Of a stretch of DNA of 42,500 bases, positions 1 through 9,815 are shown piece after piece. This stretch comes from Prorocentrum cordatum (Eukaryota; Sar; Dinophyceae; Prorocentrales; Prorocentraceae). The notes below the pieces were generated by a model that saw only the letters and a program-made list of their open reading frames with translations, was not told the origin of the DNA and ran no database searches. The position numbers and the translations under genes are program-made. The DNA is taken from positions 979,163-1,021,662 of the forward strand of contig CAUYUJ010004002.1 of the NCBI GenBank assembly GCA_963575745.1, written 5' to 3'. Position 1 is the stretch's first letter. Every line of letters begins with the position of its first letter.

Positions 1-564
1 CTACAGTGCGTTGGGTGCAAAAGTTCGCCAACTCATAAAACCCAAAGGCGATGAAAATGGTGATGCTAAAAGGTGTCGCCCCGCCCCAACACCCTTTGGC
101 GCAGTGGGCGCGCAGGCCAAGAAACGGCAAATGGGGCAAACCCAGAGCATCGGGGCCCTGGGGTTGGCCGACCGCGGTCGCAAGACCGTGATCGTGCGCC
201 GATCGCGCATGCAGCCGGCGAGAATCGCCAATTCCCTCGCTAAGGGGACGGGAGAGTGGAAGAGGGAGGGAGGCAGAGGCGGAGAGGGGCCGACTACACA
301 ATTTCGACACCGAGGGCGAACAAATTCGATACCCTTGCACAACACTCCCGGCCGAGACTGGAAGAAACACACCGCGAAACGGGGTGTGAGAGGCGACCCT
401 GTCCCGGCCGCGTGGCCGAAGGTACTGGCGCGCGATCGCCGCGCGCTCTGGTCTCGGCCTGGCCCAGGTCCACAACGCAGCACTGCGAACCAGAGAAGGC
501 GGAGGGGGAGACGGAGGAGGAGGAAAGGAGGAGGGACAGCCTGAGCGTGTGAAAAGTGAAGCCG
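1..564. other. Flank or 3' UTR of the retrotransposon; no gene seen
   Basis: This stretch lies downstream of the reverse transcriptase stop on the minus strand. It may be the 3' untranslated part of that element, but I see no poly-A tail, target-site duplication or terminal repeat that would fix its end. Open frames here are arginine-rich or proline-rich and have no recognisable domain. It contains a purine-rich patch near 250-290 and 500-540. Confidence 0.4.
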
Positions 565-3117
565 TCACGACAACCCGCCGTCGTCGGCGTCGAGTTGCTC
601 GCACCAGTCCGCCGCCAGCACCTCGCGCAGCTGGACCCGCAGCGCCCGGAGCATCGAGGCTGGCCCCAGACGAGGTCCAGGGTGGTGTCGCCACCAACCG
701 TGGAGCTTGTATGTGGCGGTCGTGAGCAAGGCCCGCCGCAGCACGTCGTGGTGATGTGCAACCGGCTGCGCCCGCAGGACGCCCAAGAAGCCCGCCAGGC
801 GGTCCTCCGGCGGAAGCGGCTGCACCCAGAGGTCAGAAGTGCCAAACGCTAAGATGTGCTTGCAAGTGGCGTAGTGCTGGATCGAGTCTTCATGGCCACA
901 ACCCATCATACACGTAGCGTGGCGATTCTGCATGCGCCTCCCTGACACCCAACAGTTGGTGAAGGTGCGAAGCATTGCGGCGACCACCCTCGGCTGAGCA
1001 TGCCCCCGCAACCAGTTGACTGTGGACAGGAAGCGGTCGACTCGACGGCCCGGGAGGACATTCAACCGCCAGCGGTCAGCTATTCTCCGGAGTATTGGAT
1101 GAAGTTCAGCGACCCTGGGGGCGAGGGTGAGTTGGGCGCGAACCGCAGCTCTCTGTAATCCTCGCTGAACCCGACGTGCTGCTGGCCGTGTCCATGGCCG
1201 GGGCCCGCCCAACTCGTGTTCCAGAGAGGCGACGGTGATGCCGCGTACTCTGAGGTCCTCAACAGCCTGCGAGAGGGTGTGCAAGATGCTGCCGTCAAAC
1301 CGCGTACGCCACTGGGCAACCCGGATGACCCTGTCCGTGTTGCTTTCCAGCAGGCGAAGTGCTCGCGCCCGCGCCTGGACCCGGAGCCCGCCCGTGGTTC
1401 CCGCCTCCCGTGCGGCGATCCGGAGCTTCGCCGCCTTGGCCATGAATACCACGCTTGCGAAGGACTTCGGCATTCCAGTCAGGTCCAAGTACGGCAACAG
1501 CAACAGCAGGGAGCCGTTGCCAGGGCAGCGAACCAAGTTCTTCATGCACTGGGCCTCTTGGTCTTCCCATCCTGGCGGGAGATCCTCCAGCTGTGCAAGG
1601 TAGGACAGGACAGGCATTATGTAGACCGAGTACGCGAGCACGGCGACGTGCAAACCGCCTCCAGCCTGGCCCCAGAAAGATGATCGCTCCAGAAACTTCC
1701 GCATCGGTTTCTCCCAAGACTTGGTCGCCCGTCCTGGGCCCAGGTGTACCCCAAGGTACTTTGCGGAGTCGTCAAAATGCATCCTCCCCCATTGCGGCAC
1801 CTCCTGCTGCACCGTGCGCCGGGCTAGTGCTGAGTTCGGCTCACTGAGGTCCACCCAGACGCACTTGTCCATGTTCAGCTCCAGGCCTGATATGGTGGCG
1901 TAATCCGCCAGGAGAGACGCCAATGGCGGTGCCGACTCGCGCCAGGCCTGGAGGACCAAGGCAATGTCGTCGGCGTACGCCCTGATGAGAACACCCGGGG
2001 CCGTGCGTCGAATGCGGCGCAGCAACAAGTCGGCCACGATCGCAAAGAGAACTGGGGAAAGCGGGCAACCCTGTCTGATCCCGCTCTCGACGTAGAAGCC
2101 CGCGTGCCGCCCTCCCCCCACCGCCAGCCAACGCCAGTTGTTGTGGTATAGCGTCGTGATCATATTGAGCAGTTCTGCGGGGAGGCCCAGGTGAGCCAGA
2201 GTGGAGAGCATGAACGACCTCGTGACGCTCGGGAAAGCAGCGCGGAAGTCGAGGAAGACTGCGCTTCCTGCATCCTCTGTGAGGGCCACCTCCATCATGC
2301 GCTCGTCGACCGCCAGGATGTTGCTGATCATCGACCGGCCTGGCAGAAAGCCTTGCTGTTCCTGCGAGACCCAAAGAGCGACGCACTTCTCCAGCTGGAG
2401 CCGCACTGCGTTGGCCAGGATCCGACTGTCCCCGTTGGCGATGCTGAGGGGGCGCGTGGCGTCGAGCGTGCACCCCAGCCGCTCCCCGCCCTCCAACGGC
2501 GTGCCAACTTTCGGCAAGAAGACCATGAGTGCATCGTTGAAGGCCGGGCAGTCCCGGGCGACAATCTCCGGGCCGTCGCCAGACATCATATCGCAAAGGA
2601 CCGCCTCAAGAACATCCCCGCCCAGGGGCCCGAGCGCCTGCCACGCGGCGAGCGGGGGCCCGTCTGGCCCCGGCGCTGACTTCGGTGCTTCTTTGATGGC
2701 CTTGTTAAGGTCTTCACGTGAAGGCAGCCACTCTTCCCGGCGAAGGCGACGAAGAATGCCGAGCTGCGCGGGGCCAAGGTCTTCAGTGCACCATCGTTGG
2801 AGAGCGTTTTCGTCGTGTTGTCGACGCCTGAGTGCCCCTTGCCAGTGCGAGCGCAGGGCTTGCGCCATGCCCTCCGGGTCCGTCAGCATTTCCCCGTGGC
2901 GGTCCACGACGCCTCCCAGGGCAGCCGAGCGGCCCGGGGCCAACCGCTTGAGCAACTGCATGACCCTGTTGCGGCGGCGCTGGAGCAACTCGAAATCTGG
3001 CTCGTCGACGGCCGGGCCCCCCTCGGCAGCTTGCACTTCCCGTAGTTGCTGCAAGGCCGAGCCTCGGGCCAGCTCCACCGCGTGCGCCTGGATGGCCTCC
3101 AGCGGGCGGCCGAGCAT
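565..3117 (-). pseudogene. Reverse transcriptase part of retrotransposon ORF2
   Basis: This open frame of 850 codons holds a complete RT_1 domain. Visible motifs are RPLS (residues 222-225), QQGFLPGR (254-261), motif A FLDFRAAF with catalytic Asp290, motif B RQGCPLSP (348-355), motif C YADD (381-384), motif D GLELNMDKC (411-419) and motif E YLGVHLG (454-460). A zinc-binding motif CX3CX7HX3C (C736, C740, H748, C752) follows the RT, as in many non-LTR elements. The N-terminal 150 residues contain the linker and the APGPDG motif that precedes the fingers. The first ATG at 3115-3117 is not the natural start: the same frame continues upstream through a single TGA into the endonuclease. The enzyme would copy element RNA at a nicked target site. 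All RT catalytic residues are intact although the ORF is broken. Confidence 0.88.
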
Positions 3118-3144
3118 GGAGTTCAGCTTGGGGTGCGCCTGGCA

Positions 3145-3147
3145 TCA
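3145..3147 (-). other. In-frame TGA between endonuclease and RT
   Basis: The plus-strand triplet TCA reads TGA on the minus strand, in the same frame as both the RT below and the endonuclease C-terminal part above. It is the only stop between position 3816 and the RT stop at 565. It could be a point mutation, a sequencing error, or (less likely) a readthrough site. Confidence 0.8.
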
Positions 3148-3816
3148 GCGGCGGACCGTTCCCACCGCCCCCCGCTCCAGCGCTCGGATACACCTCAAGG
3201 TCCAACCAAGATGATCATCGATGTCTGTCGTCTCAGACACCTGGTGCTGCCTCTCGCTGCCCATCGTGTCGGAGATAATCCTCATCGCCTCCTTCAGGAC
3301 ACGGAGGCGGGCGAAGCCAGAAAGGCACGACGAGGGAGTAGCCAGGAGGGACTCGGAATCCTGGGGGACGGACGCCCCGCTGAGGTCCGCCGTATGCTTC
3401 AACTCCGCCTGCCGCAGGAGCGCCTGGTACAATGCTGCCACCCGTGCGCCCCAGGCAGGTTCTCGAATCAGCGCCGCCGGAACCGGACGAGGCTGGCCCG
3501 AGGTTGGCTGCGCCCGCCGGCGGCCGAAGGCAACAGCGCGATGATGTGACAGATGCGGCGCCCAGGACAGCGGGGCGCAGTGCAGGGTCGTGTCCAACTG
3601 GGTGGACACATGCGCATTCCAGTAGACCCTGTCGATCCTCGATCGGCACCCAGCGTCGTCATGAGTGGCCTGCGTCTGGTGGAGCTCGTGGAGGCCGTGC
3701 CTCCTACACAGCCCCTCCTGCCAGTGATCTTCATCGGCCTTATCCCTGACGCTCGCGTGCAGGATGGGGTCGTGAAGACGGTCGTCCTTCGAGGTCCGGT
3801 CCGCCCCCTCCACCAC
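3145..3816 (-). pseudogene. C-terminal part of EEP endonuclease and linker to RT
   Basis: This frame carries the end of an APE-like endonuclease: SRIDRVYWN (a conserved strand, around residues 59-67) and SHHRAV at the place where the family usually has S-D/A-H-x-P-V, so the catalytic His is kept. It then continues into an alpha-helical linker toward the RT. It is in the same frame as the RT, separated only by one TGA. The first usable start here is a GTG, so it is not an independent gene: it continues the N-terminal endonuclease piece from another frame, with the frame change near 3810. The usual GDxN strand, which carries a metal or phosphate ligand, is not seen in any frame around the junction. 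That suggests an internal deletion of roughly 50 residues. Confidence 0.75.
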
Positions 3817-4912
3817 TGAGCTGCCGCTGCCTTTTCACCTGCATGTTGGCCTCCTCGTCCGTCGCAGCATGCACGAGGCCGCGGGTGCCGGTGGCAAAAT
3901 AAACCGTCCAAATGTCGAGCGCACCGGGGGGGCCTCGTAGTCGAAGTACAGCGGCACGCCCTGGGACGGCCTCCTCCCAGACTGGGTCCGGGTCGAATTG
4001 CCGCAGGAAGCTGTCGCGGAGGATGATGCCCACGCCCGCCCTGGCAGAGGTGCCTGTCGACCACATCGCCGTGAAGCCCGGCGACGGCCGCCAGGCGGCC
4101 TTGTCGCCGTCCGTCACATGCGCCTCGGAGAGCAGCGCGAAGTCGCGTCCACGAAATAATCGCATCACATATTTGGCCTTCGCGAAGTGCTTCCTGACGT
4201 CCACTGCGAAGAATGCCTGGGAGTTCCAAGCGGCTCCCACTAGCGAGCCGTGGTACGGACCGTCATGCCTATGAACTGGGCTTGTGGCCGAAGCTCCGGA
4301 TCGAGGCGGTGGCGTGGCAGGTGCTGGCGCCTGAGCCTCATGCCCCGGAGGGGGCGAAGCCCGCTGGCGCTTAATCCGCGGGGCCGGCGCTGCAGGCGGC
4401 AGACTGGGTAGCTGGCACGCTCGCTGGACGGCCGCCCGAATGGCGACGCAGTGAGGAATATCTTGATGCTCCCCGGCCACAGGGAGCTGCAGAGGCACCA
4501 CCTGAGAAGGGCATGGAATCAAATTATCTGCGCACGGCGCGCCTGAAGCGGAAGATGAAGAGGAAGAAGAAGTAACCGCCTGAGCCGTTGATGCCCTCCC
4601 CGGTGTAGTTGTAGATGCAGTCCCAAGTGTAGTCGCAGATGAAGTCCCAAGCGAAGTTGAGGATGAATTCGCATGCAATGCAATCCGGCGGCAGGAGAGC
4701 ACGACATCCAGACACCAAGAGGTGATGCCGTGCTCGTCGATGACTCGCGTTGCCACCGGGCCCAGGCTCGCCGCGGACAGTCGCGGCGAGCTGTGCCGAC
4801 TCATGCCCGCGAGGCGGGGGGTCGGCGCCCCCCCCCGCGGATGCCGTTTTTTGCAGCAGCCGCCGTGTTGAGCAGGCCGTTGCCTTCCAGGTCCTGCAAG
4901 TCCGTCGTGCAC
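3740..4912 (-). pseudogene. N-terminal part of EEP endonuclease with low-complexity leader
   Basis: The frame has about 230 residues of Ser/Thr/Pro-rich leader, then the start of an APE-type endonuclease. The metal-binding Glu lies in LLSEAHVTDG, followed by the conserved GVGIILRDSF strand and DIWTVYFATGT. The leader includes a polyserine run encoded by GAA/GAG repeats (about 4555-4575) and a short degenerate repeat with CCCAAG motifs near 4615-4665. At its 5' end it overlaps ORF1 by about 110 bp in another frame. The two frames meet at a nine-base homopolymer (4828-4836), so a one-base slip or ribosomal frameshift would join them. It breaks off near 3800 in the middle of the domain. Confidence 0.75.
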
Positions 4913-7101
4913 TCCAGGCTGACCAAATCGGCCCCCAACTGGATCGCTCGTCCGTGCACCGCCTGCGTGAACCTGCGCGCTTGGTCGTCGGTGTCAAGAT
5001 GCACGCGCACTCTCCCTGTAGCCGCGGCCGGGTTCTCCTTCGCCAGCCACGTCCAAGTAGGGCCAGTGGGCTGTGGCCCCACGTCGGACTCCGTCAGCGC
5101 CAGCCCGGAGTGGTGGCCGAGAACTTCCATCAGCTTCTGCACGACGGCCTGCGGATTCGCCCCCATGTGGCCAAGAACCTTGACCTCGGCATCCGGCTTG
5201 ACCAATCCTACCACTCCCCTGCCTTTCCGGGCTTCCCGGCGAACCGCCGCCAGCTGCTGAGGCGACGCCGACGGGTAAGCCCATGGACGTCCACCCTGCG
5301 TACGGTTGGAGGGCCGCCAGCGGAGTCGCAGGAGCGCCACCTCTGGATCCTCCTGCAAGATGTGGTTCATGATTGTCTTCCACTGGTCCGCACTCCCCTC
5401 CACGATGGCCAACGCCCGGTCTGAGGTGTAGGCCAGGAGCTCTTTGCAGTGCGGCCAGGCCTTGCCGAACGCCTCCGGCCCCGTGACCTCGAGGATATGG
5501 CAGCCAGGGTCGGTGTAGAGATGCTGGCCGCCGATGTGCACCGACTGCGCCAGACGATCCGCCCGGCGAGTCCGCAGATGACGCATATGCAAGTCGATGT
5601 CGAGACGGGAGACACCTGTCGGGAAGTGGATGGGGATCCGGATCCGAGGGGCCGTCTTGAGGTGAACAGGGCTTCTCTCCGAGTCCCCCAGGGTCGCTCG
5701 AAGCGGGGCGAGCCCTCGCCGCAGCGTCGCCAACGTGGTCGTGACGTCCTCCATCGCCATGTCCGCGTAGTAGGTCTCGCCCAACTCCATGGTGAATAAC
5801 GGGGCCGCCTCAACGAAAAGCTTCGGGAGCGAGACGGTGCCCTTGCCGGCGACTGTGGCGATGATGAGGCCGTGATTGCCGACCACGGGCCCTGCCGAGC
5901 CCGTGGACACCATCTGCAATGGCCGGGGCAACAACTCGATCGACTTGACCAGGCCAGCCCATTGAGGGCCCATGAGCGGGCTCCAACACATGTCCATGAG
6001 CGAGTCCACATCGGAACAACCCTGGAAGGTGGGAGTGGTGGACAAAAGTCGGCATCGGAAGTCTGGAACATCCCCGCAGTGACGCAGCAGAGCCGAACGG
6101 AGTCGACCGAGGGCTGCCGCGTCCGTGGGCGCCCACAGTACGGCGCCGCAGGGCAGACCCTGCAGAGTCGCCACGTCGCCCGCGTACAGCTTGGATGTCG
6201 TTTCCCGGTCCTGCTGCACCTTGGCTTCCGTCGAGCCGGTGGCCGTCAGCACGCGAGACAGCTGGGTGAGGCACTGCTCCCCTGGTGCTCCACCCGGGGG
6301 GCAGAGCAGGTCGAGGGCAACCGGGCCCAGCTCCATGTAGAGGGGCACAAGCCTCTGCTTGTGCCGCCGGCGCGCTTGGAGCAAGTTCGGGAGGGCCGTC
6401 AGGCAGGCCTCGCGGGCTGCCTCATATCGTAGCTTCGCAGCCCCGACCGCCTCCATATCACTCGCTGTCCAGGTGGGGCCCGTTGCTATGTCGAGAAGCT
6501 GGGCGGCCCAATCCGCGCTGCGAACGATGTCCTTCGCAGTGGGCTCCATCCCTTCCAGTGCCAGCCGGCCGAGGCGACGCCAGACATCAGGCTCGTCAGG
6601 GTCGAGCCCGACTTGCCGGAGAAGGCCATGCAGATCGTCCCAAGCGTGCAACTCCGAGCGAAGACGGAGAGGGGTAGCCGAAGGGCCCGTCGCTGCCTGG
6701 GCCTGCAGCAGCTCGAAGTGGTGCAGAATGATCGTCTCGCAGTGCCTGGCGAACATGTCGTTGCTGCTCGTGATGTCGTCGTCGTCGTCGACGTCGTCAA
6801 TCTCGATGGCGCCCAACGCAACTGACGCAGTGTCCAGCTCGATCTGCCGCATCTCCTGTGTCAGGCCGGTGTGGCTCTGCTGGGGCTCAGGAGGAGGCAG
6901 TCCTGGCGGCACCGGTGCATTCGCCAGCGCGGCGCCCCCGGCACGCGCCCCCGGAGTGGCCCCGCCCGCCGCTGCTGGTGCGAGGGTGGCTGCGAAGCGA
7001 CTGCCGGGCAGCCCCTGCCCGCAGCGCCGGCAGCGGCCCAGCTCATCGGCCGATGCGGGCAGTGCGCCGAATAGCGGGCATGCCGCATGAGTGCACGCCA
7101 T
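4801..7101 (-). CDS. ORF1-like protein of the retrotransposon
   Basis: A 766-codon frame starts at an ATG (7099-7101); the frame stays open a little further upstream to a TAG at about 7162. The N-terminus has paired cysteines C3, C8, C24 and C27, a possible zinc-binding site. A disordered Ala/Gly/Pro stretch follows, then an acidic run at about residues 99-106. The C-terminal third has beta-alpha-beta patterns that resemble the RRM-like folds of LINE ORF1 proteins, for example GRVRVHLDTDDQARRF; this is inference by pattern only. Position just upstream of the endonuclease supports an ORF1 role: RNA binding in the retrotransposition particle. It is the longest unbroken frame in the element. No gag-type CCHC knuckle was seen. 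Confidence 0.7.
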   Translation of the reverse strand: MACTHAACPLFGALPASADELGRCRRCGQGLPGSRFAATLAPAAAGGATPGARAGGAALANAPVPPGLPPPEPQQSHTGLTQEMRQIELDTASVALGAIEIDDVDDDDDITSSNDMFARHCETIILHHFELLQAQAATGPSATPLRLRSELHAWDDLHGLLRQVGLDPDEPDVWRRLGRLALEGMEPTAKDIVRSADWAAQLLDIATGPTWTASDMEAVGAAKLRYEAAREACLTALPNLLQARRRHKQRLVPLYMELGPVALDLLCPPGGAPGEQCLTQLSRVLTATGSTEAKVQQDRETTSKLYAGDVATLQGLPCGAVLWAPTDAAALGRLRSALLRHCGDVPDFRCRLLSTTPTFQGCSDVDSLMDMCWSPLMGPQWAGLVKSIELLPRPLQMVSTGSAGPVVGNHGLIIATVAGKGTVSLPKLFVEAAPLFTMELGETYYADMAMEDVTTTLATLRRGLAPLRATLGDSERSPVHLKTAPRIRIPIHFPTGVSRLDIDLHMRHLRTRRADRLAQSVHIGGQHLYTDPGCHILEVTGPEAFGKAWPHCKELLAYTSDRALAIVEGSADQWKTIMNHILQEDPEVALLRLRWRPSNRTQGGRPWAYPSASPQQLAAVRREARKGRGVVGLVKPDAEVKVLGHMGANPQAVVQKLMEVLGHHSGLALTESDVGPQPTGPTWTWLAKENPAAATGRVRVHLDTDDQARRFTQAVHGRAIQLGADLVSLECTTDLQDLEGNGLLNTAAAAKNGIRGGGRRPPASRA

Positions 7102-8005
7102 CGCAAGCAGAGAGGGGAGTCTGACAGAAAAGGAGTGTGCTGGGAAGAGCCTGAATGCGCCCTATGCGCGGGCACTCGGGGCCGGCCCAATTGAGCCGGA
7201 TGTTTTACTTGAGCCAGCACGGCAGGATGTGTATGTTACGGAATATCTCTGTGAGGAGGGCGAGTAGGCAACCACGCCCAAAACCCTACCACTGCAGGCC
7301 GCCCGATTTCTGAGACAGACGCTGGAGCTCAAGATCCGAGGGATGTCTGCAACCAAAATGCAACCCAGCGTACCTGGCGGGGGTGTCCGACGCCCCAGGG
7401 CCACATGGACCTGCAGGAGTACGGTAGGCATCTAAGGTAAAGCATCTTGATCCAGGACGTCTAGAGCTGCACTCTCCGTTGACACCCGCACTTCCTGAGG
7501 TATCCCGAGTAGGCTTCGATGGGTCCCCTTTACTGGCGCCCGTGGGGCGCCGGCTGGCGGGCTGGCTTCCTATCTGGCGTGCCCGCTGCAGCTTCGGGCG
7601 CCTCGGGGAAGCTCGCTGGCTGGCGCCGATGCCGCTGCTCCCCGGACCTCTCCCAGGGCGCGTTCTGACCAGGATTTCGAAGCGGATCCAGCGGTTGCAA
7701 CGAGGGCCCCCCTGGAGGCCCACAAAAAGGAGACGCAAGGGAAGGGTAGCGGTACGGTTCGGATGCAACTCCCGGGGGATCCAATTCTGACTTTGCCCTG
7801 GTCCGAAATCCGGCCCAATCCTGCTTATTCCCATTCCCGCTGGGTCTCGCTTGATCCTGCTTGATCGCCGCTTAATCCGCGGCCGAACACGGCGCAGTAG
7901 TCCCCCGCAATGAGCCTGAATCTTCTTCGATCATTCCGACGACAAACTCCCCGTAGTTGCCTCCTAGGGTATGGGTACCTTCTCAGGGCAGCGCTCTGGT
8001 AGCAG
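7102..8005. other. No gene recognised; one dispersed repeat copy
   Basis: I see no convincing coding frame here. The segment 7655-7720 resembles 37671-37740: both contain CAGGGCGCGYTCYGACCAG followed by a similar run of about 40 bases. They are copies of one dispersed repeat. Just upstream of ORF1 (7208-7222, minus strand) lies CCGTGCTGGCTCAAG, a partial match to the dinoflagellate spliced leader. Confidence 0.45.
7655..7725 (+). repeat. Dispersed repeat, copy 1 (partner at 37671-37740)
   Basis: About 65 bp align with 37671-37740 in the same orientation, sharing the GCGCGYTCYGACCAGRAYTTCG core. Minus-strand translation gives the peptide ASK(S/F)WSERAL in both copies. Function is unknown. Confidence 0.55.
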
Positions 8006-8212
8006 GTGCGGTCTCTTAGGAAGAAAAAACGGCATAAGCATAAACCGTTGGCGCTCGTCGCGGACTTCTTGGATCTGTGCTGGACCCCCCTCCCTGGCGC
8101 GCGGAGTACGCCAACGGCGGCGCCGCCGAGGGACCCAGCGCGGCTCCAAGAGATCCGCGCGGAACGCCACAAGCTTATGTTCATGCCGTGGTTTCTTTCT
8201 CGAGGTCCGACA
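8006..8212. repeat. Imperfect foldback (inverted repeat with ~80-bp arms)
   Basis: The left arm (about 8006-8085) aligns with the reverse complement of the right arm (about 8131-8212) at roughly three quarters identity, around a loop of about 45 bp. Shared blocks on the two arms include GGCATRA...CATAA, GCGGAYYTCTTGGA and GCGCTGG. A related single arm occurs at 8440-8508. This is a MITE-like foldback with no coding capacity. Confidence 0.6.
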
Positions 8213-8439
8213 CCGGTCGCAGGGCCGGGCCGCCCCTGTCTGCAAGCCCGTCGCCGGCCAAAGCGCGGGCGTGCGCGTGGCGCGGGAATGTCGGCGCCCA
8301 GGGGCGGCGCGGGCGCGTGCTGCGCCCCGCTGCCTCTCTGCGGCTCTGTCTCTCCGTGCCGTCGCTCGGGCGTCAGTGCCCCGTGCATTCTGCGGTTTCG
8401 CGCGTGCTTCTTTTCGCTGGGTGATCCATAGGGGGACCA

Positions 8440-8580
8440 AAAGTCACCTCTAAACATAAAAACTCGGAGGTCCGCGCGGATTTCTCGGATCGGCGCTGGG
8501 GCCCCCCGGCGGCGCCTCTGGCGCCGCCCCTGGCGCGCTCCGCGCGCCAGGGAGGGGGGTCCAGGATGCTCCTCCCTGGT
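8440..8580 (+). repeat. Related foldback arm with two adjacent perfect hairpins
   Basis: This segment repeats the arm sequence of the 8006-8212 foldback (CATAA...CCGCGCGGAT...GGCGCTGGG). It continues into two perfect 9-bp-arm hairpins with 3-base loops: GGCGGCGCC-TCT-GGCGCCGCC (8508-8528) and CTGGCGCGC-TCC-GCGCGCCAG (8530-8550), separated by a single base. A short CTCCCTGGTC repeat follows at about 8570-8595. Confidence 0.65.
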
Positions 8581-8629
8581 CCTCCCTGGTCCTTGCCGGG
8601 TGATCCAGGATGCTCCTCCGAGCGGTCCT

Positions 8630-8725
8630 CGTGGTCCTTTGCTGTTTCTTGTTGCTTATGTTTGTTTCTTTTTGCTTCTTTTTGCGTTTTTTTTTTTGCT
8701 GCTTCTGTTTGCTTTTTTTTGCTGG
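8630..8725 (+). repeat. T-rich low-complexity tract (GCTTTTT-like)
   Basis: The plus strand is a run of T blocks spaced by G or GC, ending in 11-T and 8-T runs. It stands out from the GC-rich surroundings. Frames across it are Phe- or Lys-rich artefacts. Confidence 0.7.
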
Positions 8726-9069
8726 GTGGTCCTCGTTGGGAGAGCATGCCCACGCCCGAGCGATGCCAAGTCTCTCCGCGCATTCCCCTGCGCCGGGCCC
8801 CGCTGGCGCTCGCCTGGCTCTTCGGCCACCGGGCCGCCGGCGCGCGCATCCAGGAGCACCGTAGGCGCGCGCGTACGATATCAAAAATTTTCATGGTATA
8901 AGATTATGTTGCTCCCATCGTACTTAAGGACCACATGCCAAACATAATTTCGAGCTCCCAGAAAAGCATCGAACGAGTGTCGAGAGGGTGTCGAAACAAG
9001 GTCTCCCAGGGCCCGACACGTGAAAACCCTCGAGGTTTGGGGTGCGCTCGAACGTCTTTCTGGTGATCA

Positions 9070-9450
9070 AGGCTAAAGTAGGTTGGAACATCAGAAGTAT
9101 AAGAGATATGATGGCACATCCTTCGTCGACTCTGAGCTACATCTGGGGGCACAGTGTGGGCGCGGCCGCAAGAAACCCTCGCAAGAAACCCAACCCTGAG
9201 AACCCGCGCGCGAGGTGCACTGAAGGGGAAACCCGGAGCACCCTGAACGCAGCAGCTCCTTCAACGACCGCGGGAAGTCGCCGCGCAGCGCGAGGAGCAA
9301 AGAAACCCAAGATGCCCTAACGAAAAGCATATGGTTTCTTGATGCGCGCCCCCACTGTACCGGGGGCACATACGCGCGACAAGAAACCTTCCTAGCACAA
9401 GAGATCCGAGGGCATGTCCTTCGTCGACTCTGAGCTCCGCGGGCCCGTCG
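9070..9450 (+). repeat. Two diverged direct repeat copies sharing a 20-bp core
   Basis: The core TCCTTCGTCGACTCTGAGCT occurs at 9119-9138 and 9417-9436, about 298 bp apart. Its left flank is also similar (RTAAGAGAT.TGATGGCA versus ACAAGAGATCCGAGGGCA). The surrounding AAGAAACC motifs recur. Non-coding as far as I can see. Confidence 0.55.
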
Positions 9451-9815
9451 GGGGGCGCGAAATCCCGGCGGGGAACCCGTGGGCGAGCCAGCTGCTTGCT
9501 GGTATGCCTGCGGTACCGCTCAGCCGCTCCACTGCACGGGGAAGTTGGTGACTCTGGGCGCAGCCCGCCGGGTGTGGCTGCCTGCCATTTGGTCCACTGG
9601 CGCGTCGGAGGAAGAGTGTCTGCGTGTCTGGCGCCACCTCTCACTATCGAATCCGCTACGGTGAGGGCAGTGCCGATCTCCTTCAGTCCGCGCAGGCGCG
9701 GACTTCCTTGCGTGAGTTCGCGTTCAACACCCGCGCTGGCTCACGACAACCGCGGCGCGCCCGCGGCGAGGGGGGGGCCGCGGCGCCGCCCGAGGGCGAG
9801 GGGGGGGGTTTGAGG

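Larger units (their letters stand above)
565..7101 (-). mobile_element. Broken, nearly full-length non-LTR retrotransposon
   Basis: Read on the minus strand, this stretch holds in order an ORF1-like protein, an APE-type endonuclease/exonuclease/phosphatase (EEP) domain, and a reverse transcriptase with a C-terminal zinc-binding motif. This is the standard order of non-LTR (LINE-type) retrotransposons. There is no RNase H after the RT, unlike the two other elements in this window. At least three lesions break it: a frame change at a nine-G run (plus-strand C run 4828-4836), a frame change near 3810 inside the endonuclease, and an in-frame TGA at 3145-3147. Element ends are not defined; the limits given are those of the coding parts. 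Confidence 0.85.

Noticed and set aside
11-544. Plus-strand frame of 177 codons at the window start
   Set aside because: Arg/Lys-rich with a low-complexity end, antisense to the retrotransposon flank, no domain.
3145-3147. UGA as a selenocysteine or reassigned codon
   Set aside because: The RT works without any residue there, no structure was recognised, and other lesions show the element is decaying.
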